A DNA stretch of 64,000 nucleotides, from contig NZ_LMDG01000035.1 of assembly GCF_001426265.1 (NCBI RefSeq), positions 1-64,000 of the forward strand, in the 5' to 3' direction. The translations under genes were made by a program, and so were the position numbers. The notes beneath the pieces were generated by a model. That model was not told where the DNA came from, searched no databases, and was given only the letters and a program-made list of their open reading frames with translations. Positions 26,358-36,242 of the stretch are shown in pieces. Positions within the stretch are counted from its first letter, which is position 1. The number at the start of each line of letters is the position of its first letter. This DNA is from Rhizobium sp. Root1220. GTDB lineage: Bacteria; Pseudomonadota; Alphaproteobacteria; Rhizobiales; Rhizobiaceae.

Positions 26358-28466
26358 ATGCTCAACAAAGAAATCCAGTTTCCCTTTGGCGCCGTCTATT
26401 TCCGCAAGTCGAACCCGCCGCGGGAGGACTGGGAGAAGGACTACGCAACGGCCGGCGAAGACGGTCTCAACATCTTCCGCCACTGGTTCATGTGGAGCGC
26501 CATCGAGACCGCGCCCGGCGTTTACGACTGGGAGGAGTACGACCGCCAGATGGACCTCGCCGCCAAAAACGGCATCAAAACCATCATCGCCGAGTTGATC
26601 CACGCCGTGCCGGACTGGGCAGTGCGCAAATATGCCGATGCCCTGCAGGTCAATGCCGACGGCACCAAACTCGGCTCCTATATGGGGGTCTCAGCGGCAA
26701 CCGGCGGCTTTTCCAACAATGGCGGGGGTGCCGGCGCACTCACACTCAATTGCCCGGAAGTGAAGGAGGCGGCCTGTAAATTCCTGACGGCGCTTGCCAC
26801 CCGCTACAAGGACCACCCGGCGATCTACGGCTACGACGTCTGGAACGAGTGCAATTATTCCGCCGATGTCGATTACAGCACCTATTCAAAAGCGGCTTTC
26901 CGCACCTGGCTCGAAAAGAAATACGGCAGCCTGAAAGCGCTTGCCAAGGCCTGGTACCGCTACAGCTACGCCGAATGGGCGGATGTCGAGCCGCCTGTGC
27001 ATATGGCGCCCTACCCCGAATGTATCGACTGGCTGCAGTTCAAGCGCGATAATTTCTACGATCAGATGCAGTGGCGCATCGACACGATCCGCGCCGTCGA
27101 TCCGACGAATGTCATCGCCGCCCACGGCATCTCCGGTGCGATCCCGAACATGGCATCCAACGGTTGCGACGACTGGCTAGCCGCCTCCAAGGTCGAAGTC
27201 TACGGCTTCACCTGGATCCAGGCCCGCAAGGGTACCGAACCCTGGAAGACCTGGTACGGCGTCGACATCAACCGCGCCGCCGCACGCGGAAAGCCCTTCT
27301 GGCATGCCGAACGCCAGGGCGGGCCGCTCTGGCTGCAGCCCCAGGTGATCGGCCGCGACAAGGAGGACGGCCGTGTCGCCGAGCCCGAGGATATCCGCAT
27401 CTGGAGCATGACCTCGCTTGCCGGCGGCGCCCGCGGCGTGCTGAACCTGCGCTGGCGCCCTCTGCTCGACGGCCCGCTTTTCGGTGCCTTCGGCGCCTAC
27501 GGCATGGACGGCTCGCGCACGCCGCGTTCGGACATGCAGAGCGCGTTGGCAAAATGGGCGAACGACCCGGCGCAGACAACCCTGTGGGAGGCAAAGCCGG
27601 TGCGCGGCGAGGTCGGCATCCTCGTCGTGCGCGAGACGCAGGAGTGGGACTACCTGCTGAACCATGACCGCAAGGAGAAGCCCTATCCGGACGCCATGTG
27701 GGGTGCCTATCGCGCCTTCCTCGACAACGGCCTGCAGCCGGACTGGGTGCATATCGACGACATCGACGCCTACGATTTTCTTTACTTCCCCTATCCGATC
27801 ATGTTCACCGCCGAACAGGCGGGTAGGCTGAAGATCTGGGTGGAAAAAGGCGGCACGCTGATCGCCGAAGCCTGCCCCGGCTATTTCGGCGACCGCGGCC
27901 ATGTTGGCCAGGTGCAGCCGAACATGGGTCTCGACGCCGTCTTCGGGGCGCGCGAGGAGGAGGTCGAATTCATGCCCGACATCGGCGACCGGATCCATTT
28001 CGAGATGAACGGCCTTGCGGTCGACGGCGGCGGACTGCTGCAGTCCTATCGCCTGACCGGCGGAACAGCCCGTGGCACCTTCACCGACGGCCGTCTCGCC
28101 ATCGTCGAGAACAGCTTCGGCAAGGGGCGCACCCTGCTGATCGGCACCAACCCCTCGGTCGCCTACTCCCGCACCGACGGCAGGGCCAATGGTGCCTTCT
28201 TCGCGGCACTCATCGCATGGAGCGGTCGCGCGAAGCATGTGGCGCTCTCCAACAGCACGCTTTTCGCCCGTGTTCACAAGGGCGAGAACGGCAGTTTCCT
28301 GTGGCTCGTCAACCCGACAAGAAAGGCACAGTCAACGGAGGTTATACTGGCCGATGGTCTTGGCGAACTCCAAAACAGCAAAGCCGCCTGGCCGGTTGCC
28401 CACGTTTACACTGGCGGCAAAATCGAGGTCCCGGCGCGCGACGTGCTGGTTTTGCCTCTTGGCTAG
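26358..28466 (+). CDS. GH42 beta-galactosidase
   Basis: This 702-residue cytoplasmic enzyme has the GH42 TIM barrel (residues about 8-390), the trimerisation domain (about 410-610) and a C-terminal beta domain. Glu164 in DVWNEC is the expected acid/base and Glu318 in WHAERQGG the nucleophile. There is no signal peptide, so it acts on sugars already imported. ATG 26358 follows AAAAAGGACAAGACC. It is the last gene of the locus and, being GH42, points to galactosides or galacto-oligosaccharides rather than lactose specifically; GH42 enzymes can also act on arabinosides. Confidence 0.93.
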   Translation: MLNKEIQFPFGAVYFRKSNPPREDWEKDYATAGEDGLNIFRHWFMWSAIETAPGVYDWEEYDRQMDLAAKNGIKTIIAELIHAVPDWAVRKYADALQVNADGTKLGSYMGVSAATGGFSNNGGGAGALTLNCPEVKEAACKFLTALATRYKDHPAIYGYDVWNECNYSADVDYSTYSKAAFRTWLEKKYGSLKALAKAWYRYSYAEWADVEPPVHMAPYPECIDWLQFKRDNFYDQMQWRIDTIRAVDPTNVIAAHGISGAIPNMASNGCDDWLAASKVEVYGFTWIQARKGTEPWKTWYGVDINRAAARGKPFWHAERQGGPLWLQPQVIGRDKEDGRVAEPEDIRIWSMTSLAGGARGVLNLRWRPLLDGPLFGAFGAYGMDGSRTPRSDMQSALAKWANDPAQTTLWEAKPVRGEVGILVVRETQEWDYLLNHDRKEKPYPDAMWGAYRAFLDNGLQPDWVHIDDIDAYDFLYFPYPIMFTAEQAGRLKIWVEKGGTLIAEACPGYFGDRGHVGQVQPNMGLDAVFGAREEEVEFMPDIGDRIHFEMNGLAVDGGGLLQSYRLTGGTARGTFTDGRLAIVENSFGKGRTLLIGTNPSVAYSRTDGRANGAFFAALIAWSGRAKHVALSNSTLFARVHKGENGSFLWLVNPTRKAQSTEVILADGLGELQNSKAAWPVAHVYTGGKIEVPARDVLVLPLG

Positions 28467-28473
28467 TCCGAGC

Positions 28474-28501
28474 AGCCGGGAAGTTTCGCGATTTCCCGGC
28501 T
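28474..28501. terminator. Stem-loop between convergent genes
   Basis: AGCCGGGAA (28474-28482) pairs with TTCCCGGCT (28493-28501) across 10 bases. There is no real T-run, so its strength is doubtful, but it lies where the rightward GH42 transcript and the leftward ATPase transcript meet. Confidence 0.5.
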
Positions 28502-28587
28502 GGTCTCTTCCACCTTCAGAACTGCTCGTCGGCGAATCGGGCGGCGGGTCGGCATCGGCGGACCGAAGCGGGGCGGTCTCCCGGCAT

Positions 28588-30423
28588 TCAAATCGCCACG
28601 AAATGATGCGGTGAGACCTCGCGGTAATGCTGTGCCCGCAGTTCGTAATCGACTGGCCGGATGGGACTCTTGAGCTCGTCGTAGGCGACCATGCGTTTCG
28701 TCGACCGGCGATCGGGATCGGGGACGGGGACGGCCGCGATCAGTTTCCGGGTGTATTCGTGCTGCGGGTTGCCGAAGACGGCGGCGCGCGGCCCGATCTC
28801 GACGATTTCCCCCAAATACATGACGGCAACGCGATGGCTGACGCGTTCGACGACCGCCATGTCATGGGAGATGAAAAGGAAGGCAAGGTTGAGGCTCTGC
28901 TGCAAATCGAGCATCAGGTTGATGACCTGCGCCTTGATCGACACGTCCAACGCCGACACGCTCTCATCGGCGATGATGACCTTGGGATCGAGCGCAAGTG
29001 CGCGGGCGATGCAGATGCGCTGGCGCTGGCCACCGGAGAATTCATGCGGGAAGCGCGATGCCATATCAGGCGAAAGACCGACCTTCGTCAGCAGATCCGC
29101 GACCTTTTCCTTCGCCTGCCTTTTGGTGCCCATTTTGTGCTCCAGATAGGGCTCCGCAATCGCCGCCCCGACCCGGATGCGCGGATTGAGGCTCGCGAAC
29201 GGATCCTGGAAGATCATCTGCACGGTCTTGCGCATCTCGCGCATGCCGCGTTTGTCGAGCGCCAGCACATCTTTGCCATCGACCAGAACAGAGCCGCCAT
29301 CCGGCTCGATAAGGCGCATGACAGCACGTCCGGTCGTTGATTTGCCGCAGCCGGACTCGCCGACCAGCGATAACGTCTCGCCAGCCCGGAGATCGAAGGA
29401 GACATTCTCAACGGCGTGAACGCGCCCGCTGACCCGGCCGAGGAGCCCGGAATGAATGTCGAAACGCTTGGTCAGGCCCTTGACCTCGAGGACCGGACGG
29501 GCCATCGCGGCCACGGTGTCTGCAGCCTCTACAGGCAAATCGGATTCTCCGGTTGCTGCATTGACGACGGGAAAGCGCAATGGCCGCTCGCGTCCTCCCA
29601 TCGAGCCCAGCACAGGCACCGCCGACAGCAGCGCGCGCGTATAGGGATGCCTGCCGCGGTGGAAGATATCGGCCGTCGCACCGGTTTCCACCTGCTCGCC
29701 CCGATACATGACGACCGTACGGTCGGCGATCTCGGCGACAACCCCCATGTCGTGGGTGATGAAAAGAACCGAGGTCCCCTCTTCCTCCTGCAGCACCTTG
29801 ATCAGGTCGAGGATCTGGCCCTGGATGGTAACATCTAGCGCGGTCGTCGGCTCGTCGGCGATCAACAGTCTTGGTTTGGAGGCCAGCGCCATGGCAATCA
29901 TCACGCGCTGGCGCATGCCGCCGGAGAAACGGTGCGGGTATTCGTCGAAACGCGAGGCTGCGGCGGGAATTCGAACCTTTTCGAGAAGGCGTATGGTTTC
30001 CGCACGCGCCTTCGCCTTCGACATCGCCGAGTGGCAAAGCAATGCTTCGGAGATCTGGTCACCGATCGTAAAGAGCGGATTGAGGCTCGTCATCGGCTCC
30101 TGGAAGATCATCGCAACCTCATTGCCGCGCACCTGCCGCATCGCGCTTTCCGGCAATGACAGCAGGTTGCGCCCGCCGAGCATGATCCTGCCCTCGATCC
30201 GGCTCGAATCCGCCTGTAGCAAGCGCATGATCGACAGCGATGTGACGCTCTTGCCAGAGCCGGATTCCCCGACGATGGCGACCGTTTCGCCGGGCGCCAC
30301 GTCGAAGGAAACGTCGCGCACGACAGGCTTCCATTCACCCTCGACCAGAAACGATGTCGTCAGATTCTCAACCGATAGAACCGGTTCTGTGCTCTGGATC
30401 GCCTGAGCCTGGAAGCTTGCCAT
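28588..30423 (-). CDS. Fused double ABC ATPase (DppD-DppF type) of the second importer
   Basis: This 611-residue protein carries two ABC ATPase domains: Walker A GESGSGKS in the first and GESGCGKS in the second, with signatures FSGGMRQR and FSGGQRQR. It belongs with the permeases at 34350-36160 and binding protein at 36243-37769, although the SelA-like, RidA and amidohydrolase genes lie between. ATG 30423 is preferred over an ATG at 30429, which overlaps the AGGAA site. It is the last gene of the leftward set. Confidence 0.92.
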   Translation of the reverse strand: MASFQAQAIQSTEPVLSVENLTTSFLVEGEWKPVVRDVSFDVAPGETVAIVGESGSGKSVTSLSIMRLLQADSSRIEGRIMLGGRNLLSLPESAMRQVRGNEVAMIFQEPMTSLNPLFTIGDQISEALLCHSAMSKAKARAETIRLLEKVRIPAAASRFDEYPHRFSGGMRQRVMIAMALASKPRLLIADEPTTALDVTIQGQILDLIKVLQEEEGTSVLFITHDMGVVAEIADRTVVMYRGEQVETGATADIFHRGRHPYTRALLSAVPVLGSMGGRERPLRFPVVNAATGESDLPVEAADTVAAMARPVLEVKGLTKRFDIHSGLLGRVSGRVHAVENVSFDLRAGETLSLVGESGCGKSTTGRAVMRLIEPDGGSVLVDGKDVLALDKRGMREMRKTVQMIFQDPFASLNPRIRVGAAIAEPYLEHKMGTKRQAKEKVADLLTKVGLSPDMASRFPHEFSGGQRQRICIARALALDPKVIIADESVSALDVSIKAQVINLMLDLQQSLNLAFLFISHDMAVVERVSHRVAVMYLGEIVEIGPRAAVFGNPQHEYTRKLIAAVPVPDPDRRSTKRMVAYDELKSPIRPVDYELRAQHYREVSPHHFVAI

Positions 30424-30459
30424 TGTCATTTCCTCTTGGTTGCGCAGGATGCGGACGGA

Positions 30460-31656
30460 TCAGTCCGGCCAACGCAGCGCACCGTCGAAACGGTGCTTGC
30501 TGCGGTTCTCGAACGGCGTTGCGATGATCTCGTTGGAGGCGCGCGCCTTGTCGAGCTCTTCAGCAAGGCGACCGGCAACGATCTTTTCCTGGCCCGGATG
30601 CAGGTTGCAGGGGTCGAGGTAGAAATATCGATGCTCGACCTCGTGGTCACGTACGATGATCGGCGGCGTGCCTCGTGCAAGGGCATCGGACAGATCCCAG
30701 GCAGTGATATGCGCCTCCTCGGGGCTGATGATGACGCGCATGCGATCGAGAGGGTTATTGGTCGGGTCTGGTTCGATCAATGCCGTCACGCCCGGCCGAC
30801 CCTCGAGTGTCTGCTTCCAGAGATTGAGATAGTTGGTCTCGCGTTCGCGGATGCCGGCGTGGTCGCGTTTTTCCCAGGCCTCCAGCGCCGCCATGACGCC
30901 AAAAATGCTTTCCTTGCCGACCTTCATACCGCGGCCGATGCCCATGTTCTGCAGGAAGGCACTGCGCACGAGCTCCTTCTTCCCCGCCACGATGCCGGAG
31001 GTCGGGCCACCCAGAAACTTGTGGCCGGAGTAGATCGCAATATCGGCGCCCTGCGCCAGGAAGATGCGCAGGTCATATTCCGAGGCGGCATCTACGATTA
31101 CCGGTACCCCTCTGGCATGGGCGATCTCGACAAACTCCTTGAGGTTCAGCAGCCCGTAGTCAACGACGTGGTGCGACACGACGTAGACCGCCGCCGCGGT
31201 TCTTTCGGTGATTGCTTGCTCCATATGGTAGCGATGTGCCGAGGTCGCCTGGCCAACGAGCACGACCTTGCCACCGGCAAGGCGGATTGCCTGGTCAACT
31301 GGCGCGCCGTAGCTGACCACATGGCCCATCTGAACCAGCACTTCATCCTTGCCGGCGGTAACCTCCGGCAGCTTCTCGATCGCCAGAAGATTGTTGCCGG
31401 TGATGGCGCCGGCGACCGCGAGCGAAATGCCCGCCGAGCACGATGCCGTGACGAAGCCTGCTTCACCACCGGTGAGCCGGTTGATGACGGCGCTTGCCTT
31501 GCGCTGCAGGTCGTTGATTTCGACGAACTGCGGCAGGATCGACGACATCGCGGCGATTGCCTCCGGAACCACAATCGATGCGCCAAGACTGGTCATCGTG
31601 CCTGAGACGTTGATGACCGGGCGAAGACCGATCGACGTGCGAATATCATCTGACAT
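30460..31656 (-). CDS. SelA-like PLP-dependent enzyme (DgaE/selA_rel family)
   Basis: This 398-residue fold-type I PLP enzyme resembles selenocysteine synthase SelA. The lysine in IYSGHKFLGGPTSG is the expected Schiff-base residue, and SEYDLR with an upstream VIVDAA Asp is the ring-nitrogen contact. The family that includes D-glucosaminate-6-phosphate ammonia-lyase (DgaE) has this form, and is not linked to selenium. ATG 31656 has GGAGATACGC upstream; a TTG at 31668 is less likely. It is next to RidA and an amidohydrolase of the EF0837/AHA_3915 type, a known neighbour combination. The likely chemistry is beta-elimination or deamination of an amino-sugar acid or D-amino acid. Confidence 0.85.
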   Translation of the reverse strand: MSDDIRTSIGLRPVINVSGTMTSLGASIVVPEAIAAMSSILPQFVEINDLQRKASAVINRLTGGEAGFVTASCSAGISLAVAGAITGNNLLAIEKLPEVTAGKDEVLVQMGHVVSYGAPVDQAIRLAGGKVVLVGQATSAHRYHMEQAITERTAAAVYVVSHHVVDYGLLNLKEFVEIAHARGVPVIVDAASEYDLRIFLAQGADIAIYSGHKFLGGPTSGIVAGKKELVRSAFLQNMGIGRGMKVGKESIFGVMAALEAWEKRDHAGIRERETNYLNLWKQTLEGRPGVTALIEPDPTNNPLDRMRVIISPEEAHITAWDLSDALARGTPPIIVRDHEVEHRYFYLDPCNLHPGQEKIVAGRLAEELDKARASNEIIATPFENRSKHRFDGALRWPD

Positions 31657-31763
31657 GCGTATCTCCAATTTCGGCCGGGAACGGGCGCTTATTGTAATCT
31701 GCCCTATCGACGGCTATGCCATAGTAATGTAATAGACTCATATTCGAACGCGAGGAACGTGCA

Positions 31764-32597
31764 TTGGACGGCAAGACATCAATCGCAGCCCACCCCGAAG
31801 TTGATGCCTTGGTTGACGGCGCCGACGCCAAGGGCGCGCGCCGCTCCCGCGTAAGCGGAATCGACCGGGCGCTGCAGATCATCGACTACCTGTATGAAAC
31901 CGGCGCGCCGGCGGGAGGCTATGCGATTGCAAAGGCCGTGAACGCGCCGCTCTCCACCGTCTATGTGATTGTCGACGACCTTGTCGAAAAGAACATGCTG
32001 ACGCGCCACGCAGACGGCTCGGTCTGGCTCGGATCGCGTCTGTACCACTATGGCCTCGCCTATGCCCGCTCCCTGGATTTCATGAGCGTTGCCACGCACG
32101 AGATGCATGACCTCTGCCGCGAGGCCGGCGAGACGGTCCAGGTTTGCGGTCGCGACGGCGACCACATGCTGGTGCTCGCCATGGCGGATGGCCCGAGCCA
32201 TTTCCAGGTTGCGTCCCGTGTCGGAACGCGGGTGCCGCTGAACTGGACGGCGTCGGGCCGCCTGCTCGTCGGCCACCTGCCGCAGGCCGAGCGTATCGAG
32301 CTCTTCAAGCGGTGCGCCAAGTCCTCGCCGACCGGCCGGGCCGAGATGGACCCGGGCGTGCTTGCTTCGTCCGCTGGTGACGCATTCCAATCGCGTCTTT
32401 CCATCCAGGCCGGCGAATCCGACTATGCGGTTGCGTGCATCGCCTCGCCGATCTGCGACCGGGACGGCCAGTGCGTTGCGACAATTTCCATCGTGCTCCC
32501 GGAGCAGAAGGCTTTTTCCTCCGACAACCGCTACACCGCGCATGTGCGCGCATCGGCGGAACGCATTGAAAAGGTCATGGGCTGGCGCAACCACTAG
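31764..32597 (+). CDS. IclR family transcriptional regulator
   Basis: This 277-residue regulator has an N-terminal IclR winged helix (SGIDRALQIIDYLYETG, about residues 30-46, with the second half PLSTVYVIVDDLVEKNML) and a C-terminal GAF-like effector domain. The start is TTG 31764 with GAGGAACG upstream. It is divergent from the SelA-like gene and convergent with RidA, so it sits inside the set it presumably controls. Its operator probably lies in the 107-bp gap before 31764; I could not pick a convincing palindrome there. Confidence 0.9.
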   Translation: MDGKTSIAAHPEVDALVDGADAKGARRSRVSGIDRALQIIDYLYETGAPAGGYAIAKAVNAPLSTVYVIVDDLVEKNMLTRHADGSVWLGSRLYHYGLAYARSLDFMSVATHEMHDLCREAGETVQVCGRDGDHMLVLAMADGPSHFQVASRVGTRVPLNWTASGRLLVGHLPQAERIELFKRCAKSSPTGRAEMDPGVLASSAGDAFQSRLSIQAGESDYAVACIASPICDRDGQCVATISIVLPEQKAFSSDNRYTAHVRASAERIEKVMGWRNH

Positions 32598-32606
32598 GTT
32601 TTCCTC

Positions 32607-33122
32607 TCAATCGTACAAGGCGACGATCGCCTCGATCTCGACGGTAATATTGCCGGGAAGCGAGCCGAAGCCGACGGCGGAGCGGGCGTGTTGTCCAACC
32701 TGCTCGCCGAACACACCGATGAAGAGATCGGAGCAGCCGTTGATGACGCTTGGGTGGTCCGTGAAGAACGGCACGGCGTTCACCATGCCGAGCAGCTTCA
32801 CAATGCGTTTGACGCGCGATAGATCGCCAAGCGCCTCGTGCATCACCGCAAGCAGATTGATGCCCGTCAGCCGGGCATGGCCATAGGCATCCTCGATCCC
32901 GATCTCGGCTCCCACCTTGCCTGTATGCAGGAGGCCATCGGCTTCGCGCGGGCCTTGACCGGACAGATAGAGAAAATTCCCCTCTCGCACATGCGTCACG
33001 AAATTGGCGATCGGCGGCGGCGGCGGCGGAAGTTCGATGCCAAGTGCCGCCAGCCTGTCATAAGGCGAGCCGGGCGGCGTCTTGGCCGTTGCTGGAGACG
33101 TGTTCACGTAGGCTCCTGTCAT
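32607..33122 (-). CDS. RidA family protein
   Basis: The protein (171 residues) belongs to the RidA/YjgF/UK114 family: FLYLSGQGPREADG, VNAVPFFTDHP and the ending SLPGNITVEIEAIVAL are characteristic. RidA proteins hydrolyse reactive enamines and imines released by PLP enzymes. This member is longer than E. coli RidA, with an N-terminal poly-Pro stretch (about residues 32-37). Being next to a PLP enzyme fits a role in clearing its intermediates. The Arg seen in canonical RidA active sites (GSLPGN region) is not clearly present here, so activity is uncertain. Confidence 0.85.
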   Translation of the reverse strand: MTGAYVNTSPATAKTPPGSPYDRLAALGIELPPPPPPIANFVTHVREGNFLYLSGQGPREADGLLHTGKVGAEIGIEDAYGHARLTGINLLAVMHEALGDLSRVKRIVKLLGMVNAVPFFTDHPSVINGCSDLFIGVFGEQVGQHARSAVGFGSLPGNITVEIEAIVALYD

Positions 33123-33140
33123 GCGATTTGCGTGTTTTAA

Positions 33141-34349
33141 CTAGCGGTACGAATAGCCGTGGCTGTGGCGGACGAGCTTGCGGGCTCGCGGGATGTAACG
33201 GCTGGCCGTAATCGCCTCGCTGCCGATCACCGCATATCGCGGGTCGAACAGCTTCTTGAGAACCGCGACGTCACCATTGGAATCCGTCGCCTCGATGTCG
33301 GAATCGATGAGGTCGAAGACGGTAAAGTCTGCCCGCTGGCCGACCGCCAGACGATCGTCCATGGACAGCTTGATGACCGACGCCGGCGCATGAGTCACCG
33401 CCTCGACCACCTTGTCGAACGGCATGCCAACGGAAAGCAGCTTCGACATGGTCGTGGCCAGATCCCAGACGGGGAAATTCATCGAATGCCCGTGCAGATC
33501 CGTCGAGATCGAGAAGGGCAGAAGCCCCCGGTTGATTGCCGCCTCGGCAACCTTGAAGGAGAAGGAAGCACCGCCGTGACCAATATCGAGCCGGATACCC
33601 TCGCCGGCGCAACGCTCCGCAAGATTGTAGAGGTCCTCATCTTCCATAATGCTCGATCCCGCCTTGCCGTTGAAACAATGCGTGACGACGTCTCCGGGGC
33701 CAAGAATTTCCAGAACTTCATCGTAAAGCGCCGGCGGTTCGCCGACATGTACCATCATCGGCACCTTGAGAATCTTGGCGATCTTCTTGCCTAGCTTGAC
33801 CGGGGTCACGCCCCAGGAGCCGGTAATCACATGGCTGGCGCGCACCTTGAGCCCGACGATGTGCTCGCTGTTTTCAGCATAGCATTCGAGAATCCGGTCG
33901 AGGTCGATGTCGCGAATGTCGCGCAATTCGGTCACGCGGTTGCAGGCGACAAGGCCGATCGAACCCAGGTTCAGGAAGGCCTTGATGCGCTCTCTCGATG
34001 GCTCGATGATATATTCGCGGAAGCCATGGAAGTTGGCTTCGCCAGCAGAGCCGGCATCGACCAGCGTCGTCACGCCACGCTCGGCACCGCACTCGGAGGG
34101 GCGGATCGAGATATCCGTGCCGCCGTGCCAGATATGGACGTGAAGATCGACCCAGCCAGGCGAGATAAAGGCGCCCTTGCCGTCGACGCGCGTGACGTCA
34201 TCCGCGACGGAAAGTTGCGGACCGATCTGGGCAATCTTGCCCTCGCCATCGACTAGAATATCGATTGCGCCCGCCGGCGTGCCTGCGCCGAAAGCCATCG
34301 GCTTCACATTGGTGAGGAGGAGCGGCTTGCCCGCTTTTTCACCGGTCAT
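33141..34349 (-). CDS. Amidohydrolase/deacetylase family metallohydrolase (EF0837/AHA_3915 type)
   Basis: This 402-residue amidohydrolase has the HVHIWHGG metal motif (about residues 70-77), a GLKVRAS segment with the carbamylated Lys candidate, MVHVGEPPA and STDLHGHSMNFP segments. This subgroup occurs in clusters with SelA-like enzymes; an Agrobacterium member has been reported to hydrolyse acetylated 2-hydroxy acids such as acetyl-(R)-mandelate. An N-acyl amino acid or similar ester/amide from the importer is a plausible substrate. ATG 34349 directly follows the permease stop with AAAGGAC upstream. Confidence 0.85.
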   Translation of the reverse strand: MTGEKAGKPLLLTNVKPMAFGAGTPAGAIDILVDGEGKIAQIGPQLSVADDVTRVDGKGAFISPGWVDLHVHIWHGGTDISIRPSECGAERGVTTLVDAGSAGEANFHGFREYIIEPSRERIKAFLNLGSIGLVACNRVTELRDIRDIDLDRILECYAENSEHIVGLKVRASHVITGSWGVTPVKLGKKIAKILKVPMMVHVGEPPALYDEVLEILGPGDVVTHCFNGKAGSSIMEDEDLYNLAERCAGEGIRLDIGHGGASFSFKVAEAAINRGLLPFSISTDLHGHSMNFPVWDLATTMSKLLSVGMPFDKVVEAVTHAPASVIKLSMDDRLAVGQRADFTVFDLIDSDIEATDSNGDVAVLKKLFDPRYAVIGSEAITASRYIPRARKLVRHSHGYSYR

Positions 34350-35219
34350 TTACAAGTCCTTTCGAAGTTTTGGATCGAGCATGTCGCGTAGCCCGTCGCC
34401 GACCATTTGCAGCGAGAGTACGGAAAGAATGATGGCAACGCCGGGAAACAGAGTCATCCAGTCGGCCTGGCCGATATACTGGCGGCCGGCGGCGATCATC
34501 GTCCCCCAGGTCGGAATCTCCGGACTGACGCCGAGGCCGAGGAACGAAAGGCCGGCTTCGGCAAGCATGGCGCTGGCGAAAAGAAAGGTCGCCTGGACCA
34601 GGATCGGCGACAGCAGATTTCGCAGCACGTGCCGGGTCATGATGTGATAGGTCGAAATGCCGAGCGCCTGGGCTGCTTCGACATAGGGAAGTTCGCGAAT
34701 GACCAGCGTCGATGCACGAACGATACGGGCGAGACGCGGCGAATAGACGATTGACAGCGCAACGATCACCGTCGTCAGTGACGGCCCGAGCGCGGCAACG
34801 AGGGCGATTGCCAGCAGAATATCCGGAAAGGCCATCATCGCATCGATCAATCGTGCAATCGGCGTATCGAGCTTCTTGAAGAAGCCGGCAAGCAGCCCGA
34901 GCGTCACGCCGATCAATGCGGAAAGCACAACGACCGCAGCGCCGACCAGCAGAGAAAGGCGCCCGGCGAAGATGGTACGCGACAACACGTCGCGACCGAA
35001 TTCGTCGGTACCGAACAGATATGCATCGCCCGGTGGCTTCAGGCGGTTGACGATCGAGAGCTTCGACGGTGAATAGGGCGTTATCCACGGCGCCAGAATG
35101 GCAAGCAGCACGAAGATGACCAGGATCAGAGCGCCGACGGCAACCGTCTTGCGCTTGAACAGCCGGCGAACGAACTTGCGGCCATCGCTTTCGGCGGGTT
35201 TGATTGATAGATCCGACAT
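34350..35219 (-). CDS. ABC transporter permease (DppC type)
   Basis: This 289-residue inner-membrane protein has a first TM at about residues 28-48 (AVGALILVIFVLLAILAPW), the FGTDEFGRDVLSRTIFAGR segment, five further TMs and the EAA loop (YVEAAQALGISTYHIMTRHV). The start codon overlaps the TGA of the upstream permease by one base (TGATG), giving tight coupling. It pairs with the protein at 35219-36160. Confidence 0.93.
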   Translation of the reverse strand: MSDLSIKPAESDGRKFVRRLFKRKTVAVGALILVIFVLLAILAPWITPYSPSKLSIVNRLKPPGDAYLFGTDEFGRDVLSRTIFAGRLSLLVGAAVVVLSALIGVTLGLLAGFFKKLDTPIARLIDAMMAFPDILLAIALVAALGPSLTTVIVALSIVYSPRLARIVRASTLVIRELPYVEAAQALGISTYHIMTRHVLRNLLSPILVQATFLFASAMLAEAGLSFLGLGVSPEIPTWGTMIAAGRQYIGQADWMTLFPGVAIILSVLSLQMVGDGLRDMLDPKLRKDL

Positions 35220-36160
35220 CAGTAGCGCACCCTCGGGTCGACCAGCAGGTAGAGCATGTCGATCGCAAAATTGATGAGGACATAGAGCGCGGCAATCACC
35301 AGCAGCGCTCCCTGAATGACCGGGTAGTCGCGGCGCAAAACCGCCGAAACGACAAGATTGCCGACGCCCGGAAGACCAAAGACGGTCTCGGTGACAACCG
35401 CTCCCGAAATCAATACGGCAGCAGTCAGCCCAAGCACAGTGAGGATCGGGATCAGGGCATTTTTCAGCGCATGCTTCAGGATCACGCGGCGTTCGACCAG
35501 GCCCTTGGCGCGTGCCGTGCGGATGTAATCGTCGCCCAGCACGTCGAGCATCGATGCGCGCGTGAAGCGCAGGATCAGCGCCGACGAAACGAGGCCGAGC
35601 GCGAAGGCAGGCAGCGTCAGGTGATACATGCGGTCGAGGAAGGTCGAGTCGGGACCGCCGTAACCGGAAACCGGGAACAGATTGAAGCGTACGGCAAAGA
35701 CCTGCATCAAGATCAGACCGAGCCAGAAGCTGGGGATGCTGGCCGCGAACATGGCGAGCATCGTGGCTGCCTGATCGAGGAAGGATCCCCGCCTGTAGGC
35801 GGCATAGATGCCGATCGGCAAGGCGATGGCGCTTGCGATGATCAGCGAAAACAGCGTGAGGAAGAATGTCGGTTCCGCGCGCTCCAGCAACGCGGACGTC
35901 ACGGGCATGTTAAGGAAGATCGACTGGCCGAGATCACCCTTCAGCATCTGCCCGAGGTAGTAGACGTACTGAACGACGAGCGCCTGATCGAGTCCAAGGC
36001 GGGTACGAAGCTCGGCGATGTCCTGGGGCGTGGCATCCGGCCCCAGCATGACGGCAGCCGGATCGCCGGGCGTGACGCGGACGATGATGAAGACGATCGT
36101 CACGACGAGGAACATGACGACGATCATGCCCGCAAGTCGCTGGAGAATATAACGTATCAT
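35219..36160 (-). CDS. ABC transporter permease (DppB type)
   Basis: The protein (313 residues) begins MIRYILQRLAGMIVVMFLVV, the standard DppB first TM, and has six TMs, the GDPAAVMLGPDATPQDI segment and an EAA loop (RTARAKGLVERRVILKHAL). The open frame reaches 36238, but only ATG 36160 gives the family N-terminus. It lies 82 bp downstream of the binding-protein gene. Confidence 0.93.
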   Translation of the reverse strand: MIRYILQRLAGMIVVMFLVVTIVFIIVRVTPGDPAAVMLGPDATPQDIAELRTRLGLDQALVVQYVYYLGQMLKGDLGQSIFLNMPVTSALLERAEPTFFLTLFSLIIASAIALPIGIYAAYRRGSFLDQAATMLAMFAASIPSFWLGLILMQVFAVRFNLFPVSGYGGPDSTFLDRMYHLTLPAFALGLVSSALILRFTRASMLDVLGDDYIRTARAKGLVERRVILKHALKNALIPILTVLGLTAAVLISGAVVTETVFGLPGVGNLVVSAVLRRDYPVIQGALLVIAALYVLINFAIDMLYLLVDPRVRY

Positions 36161-36242
36161 GGATGTCTGATCCCTGTGCCGATCTGGGGCACGATGGAAC
36201 ACGGGTATCGGCCGGGCTGGCCGATACCCTGCGATCAAATGC

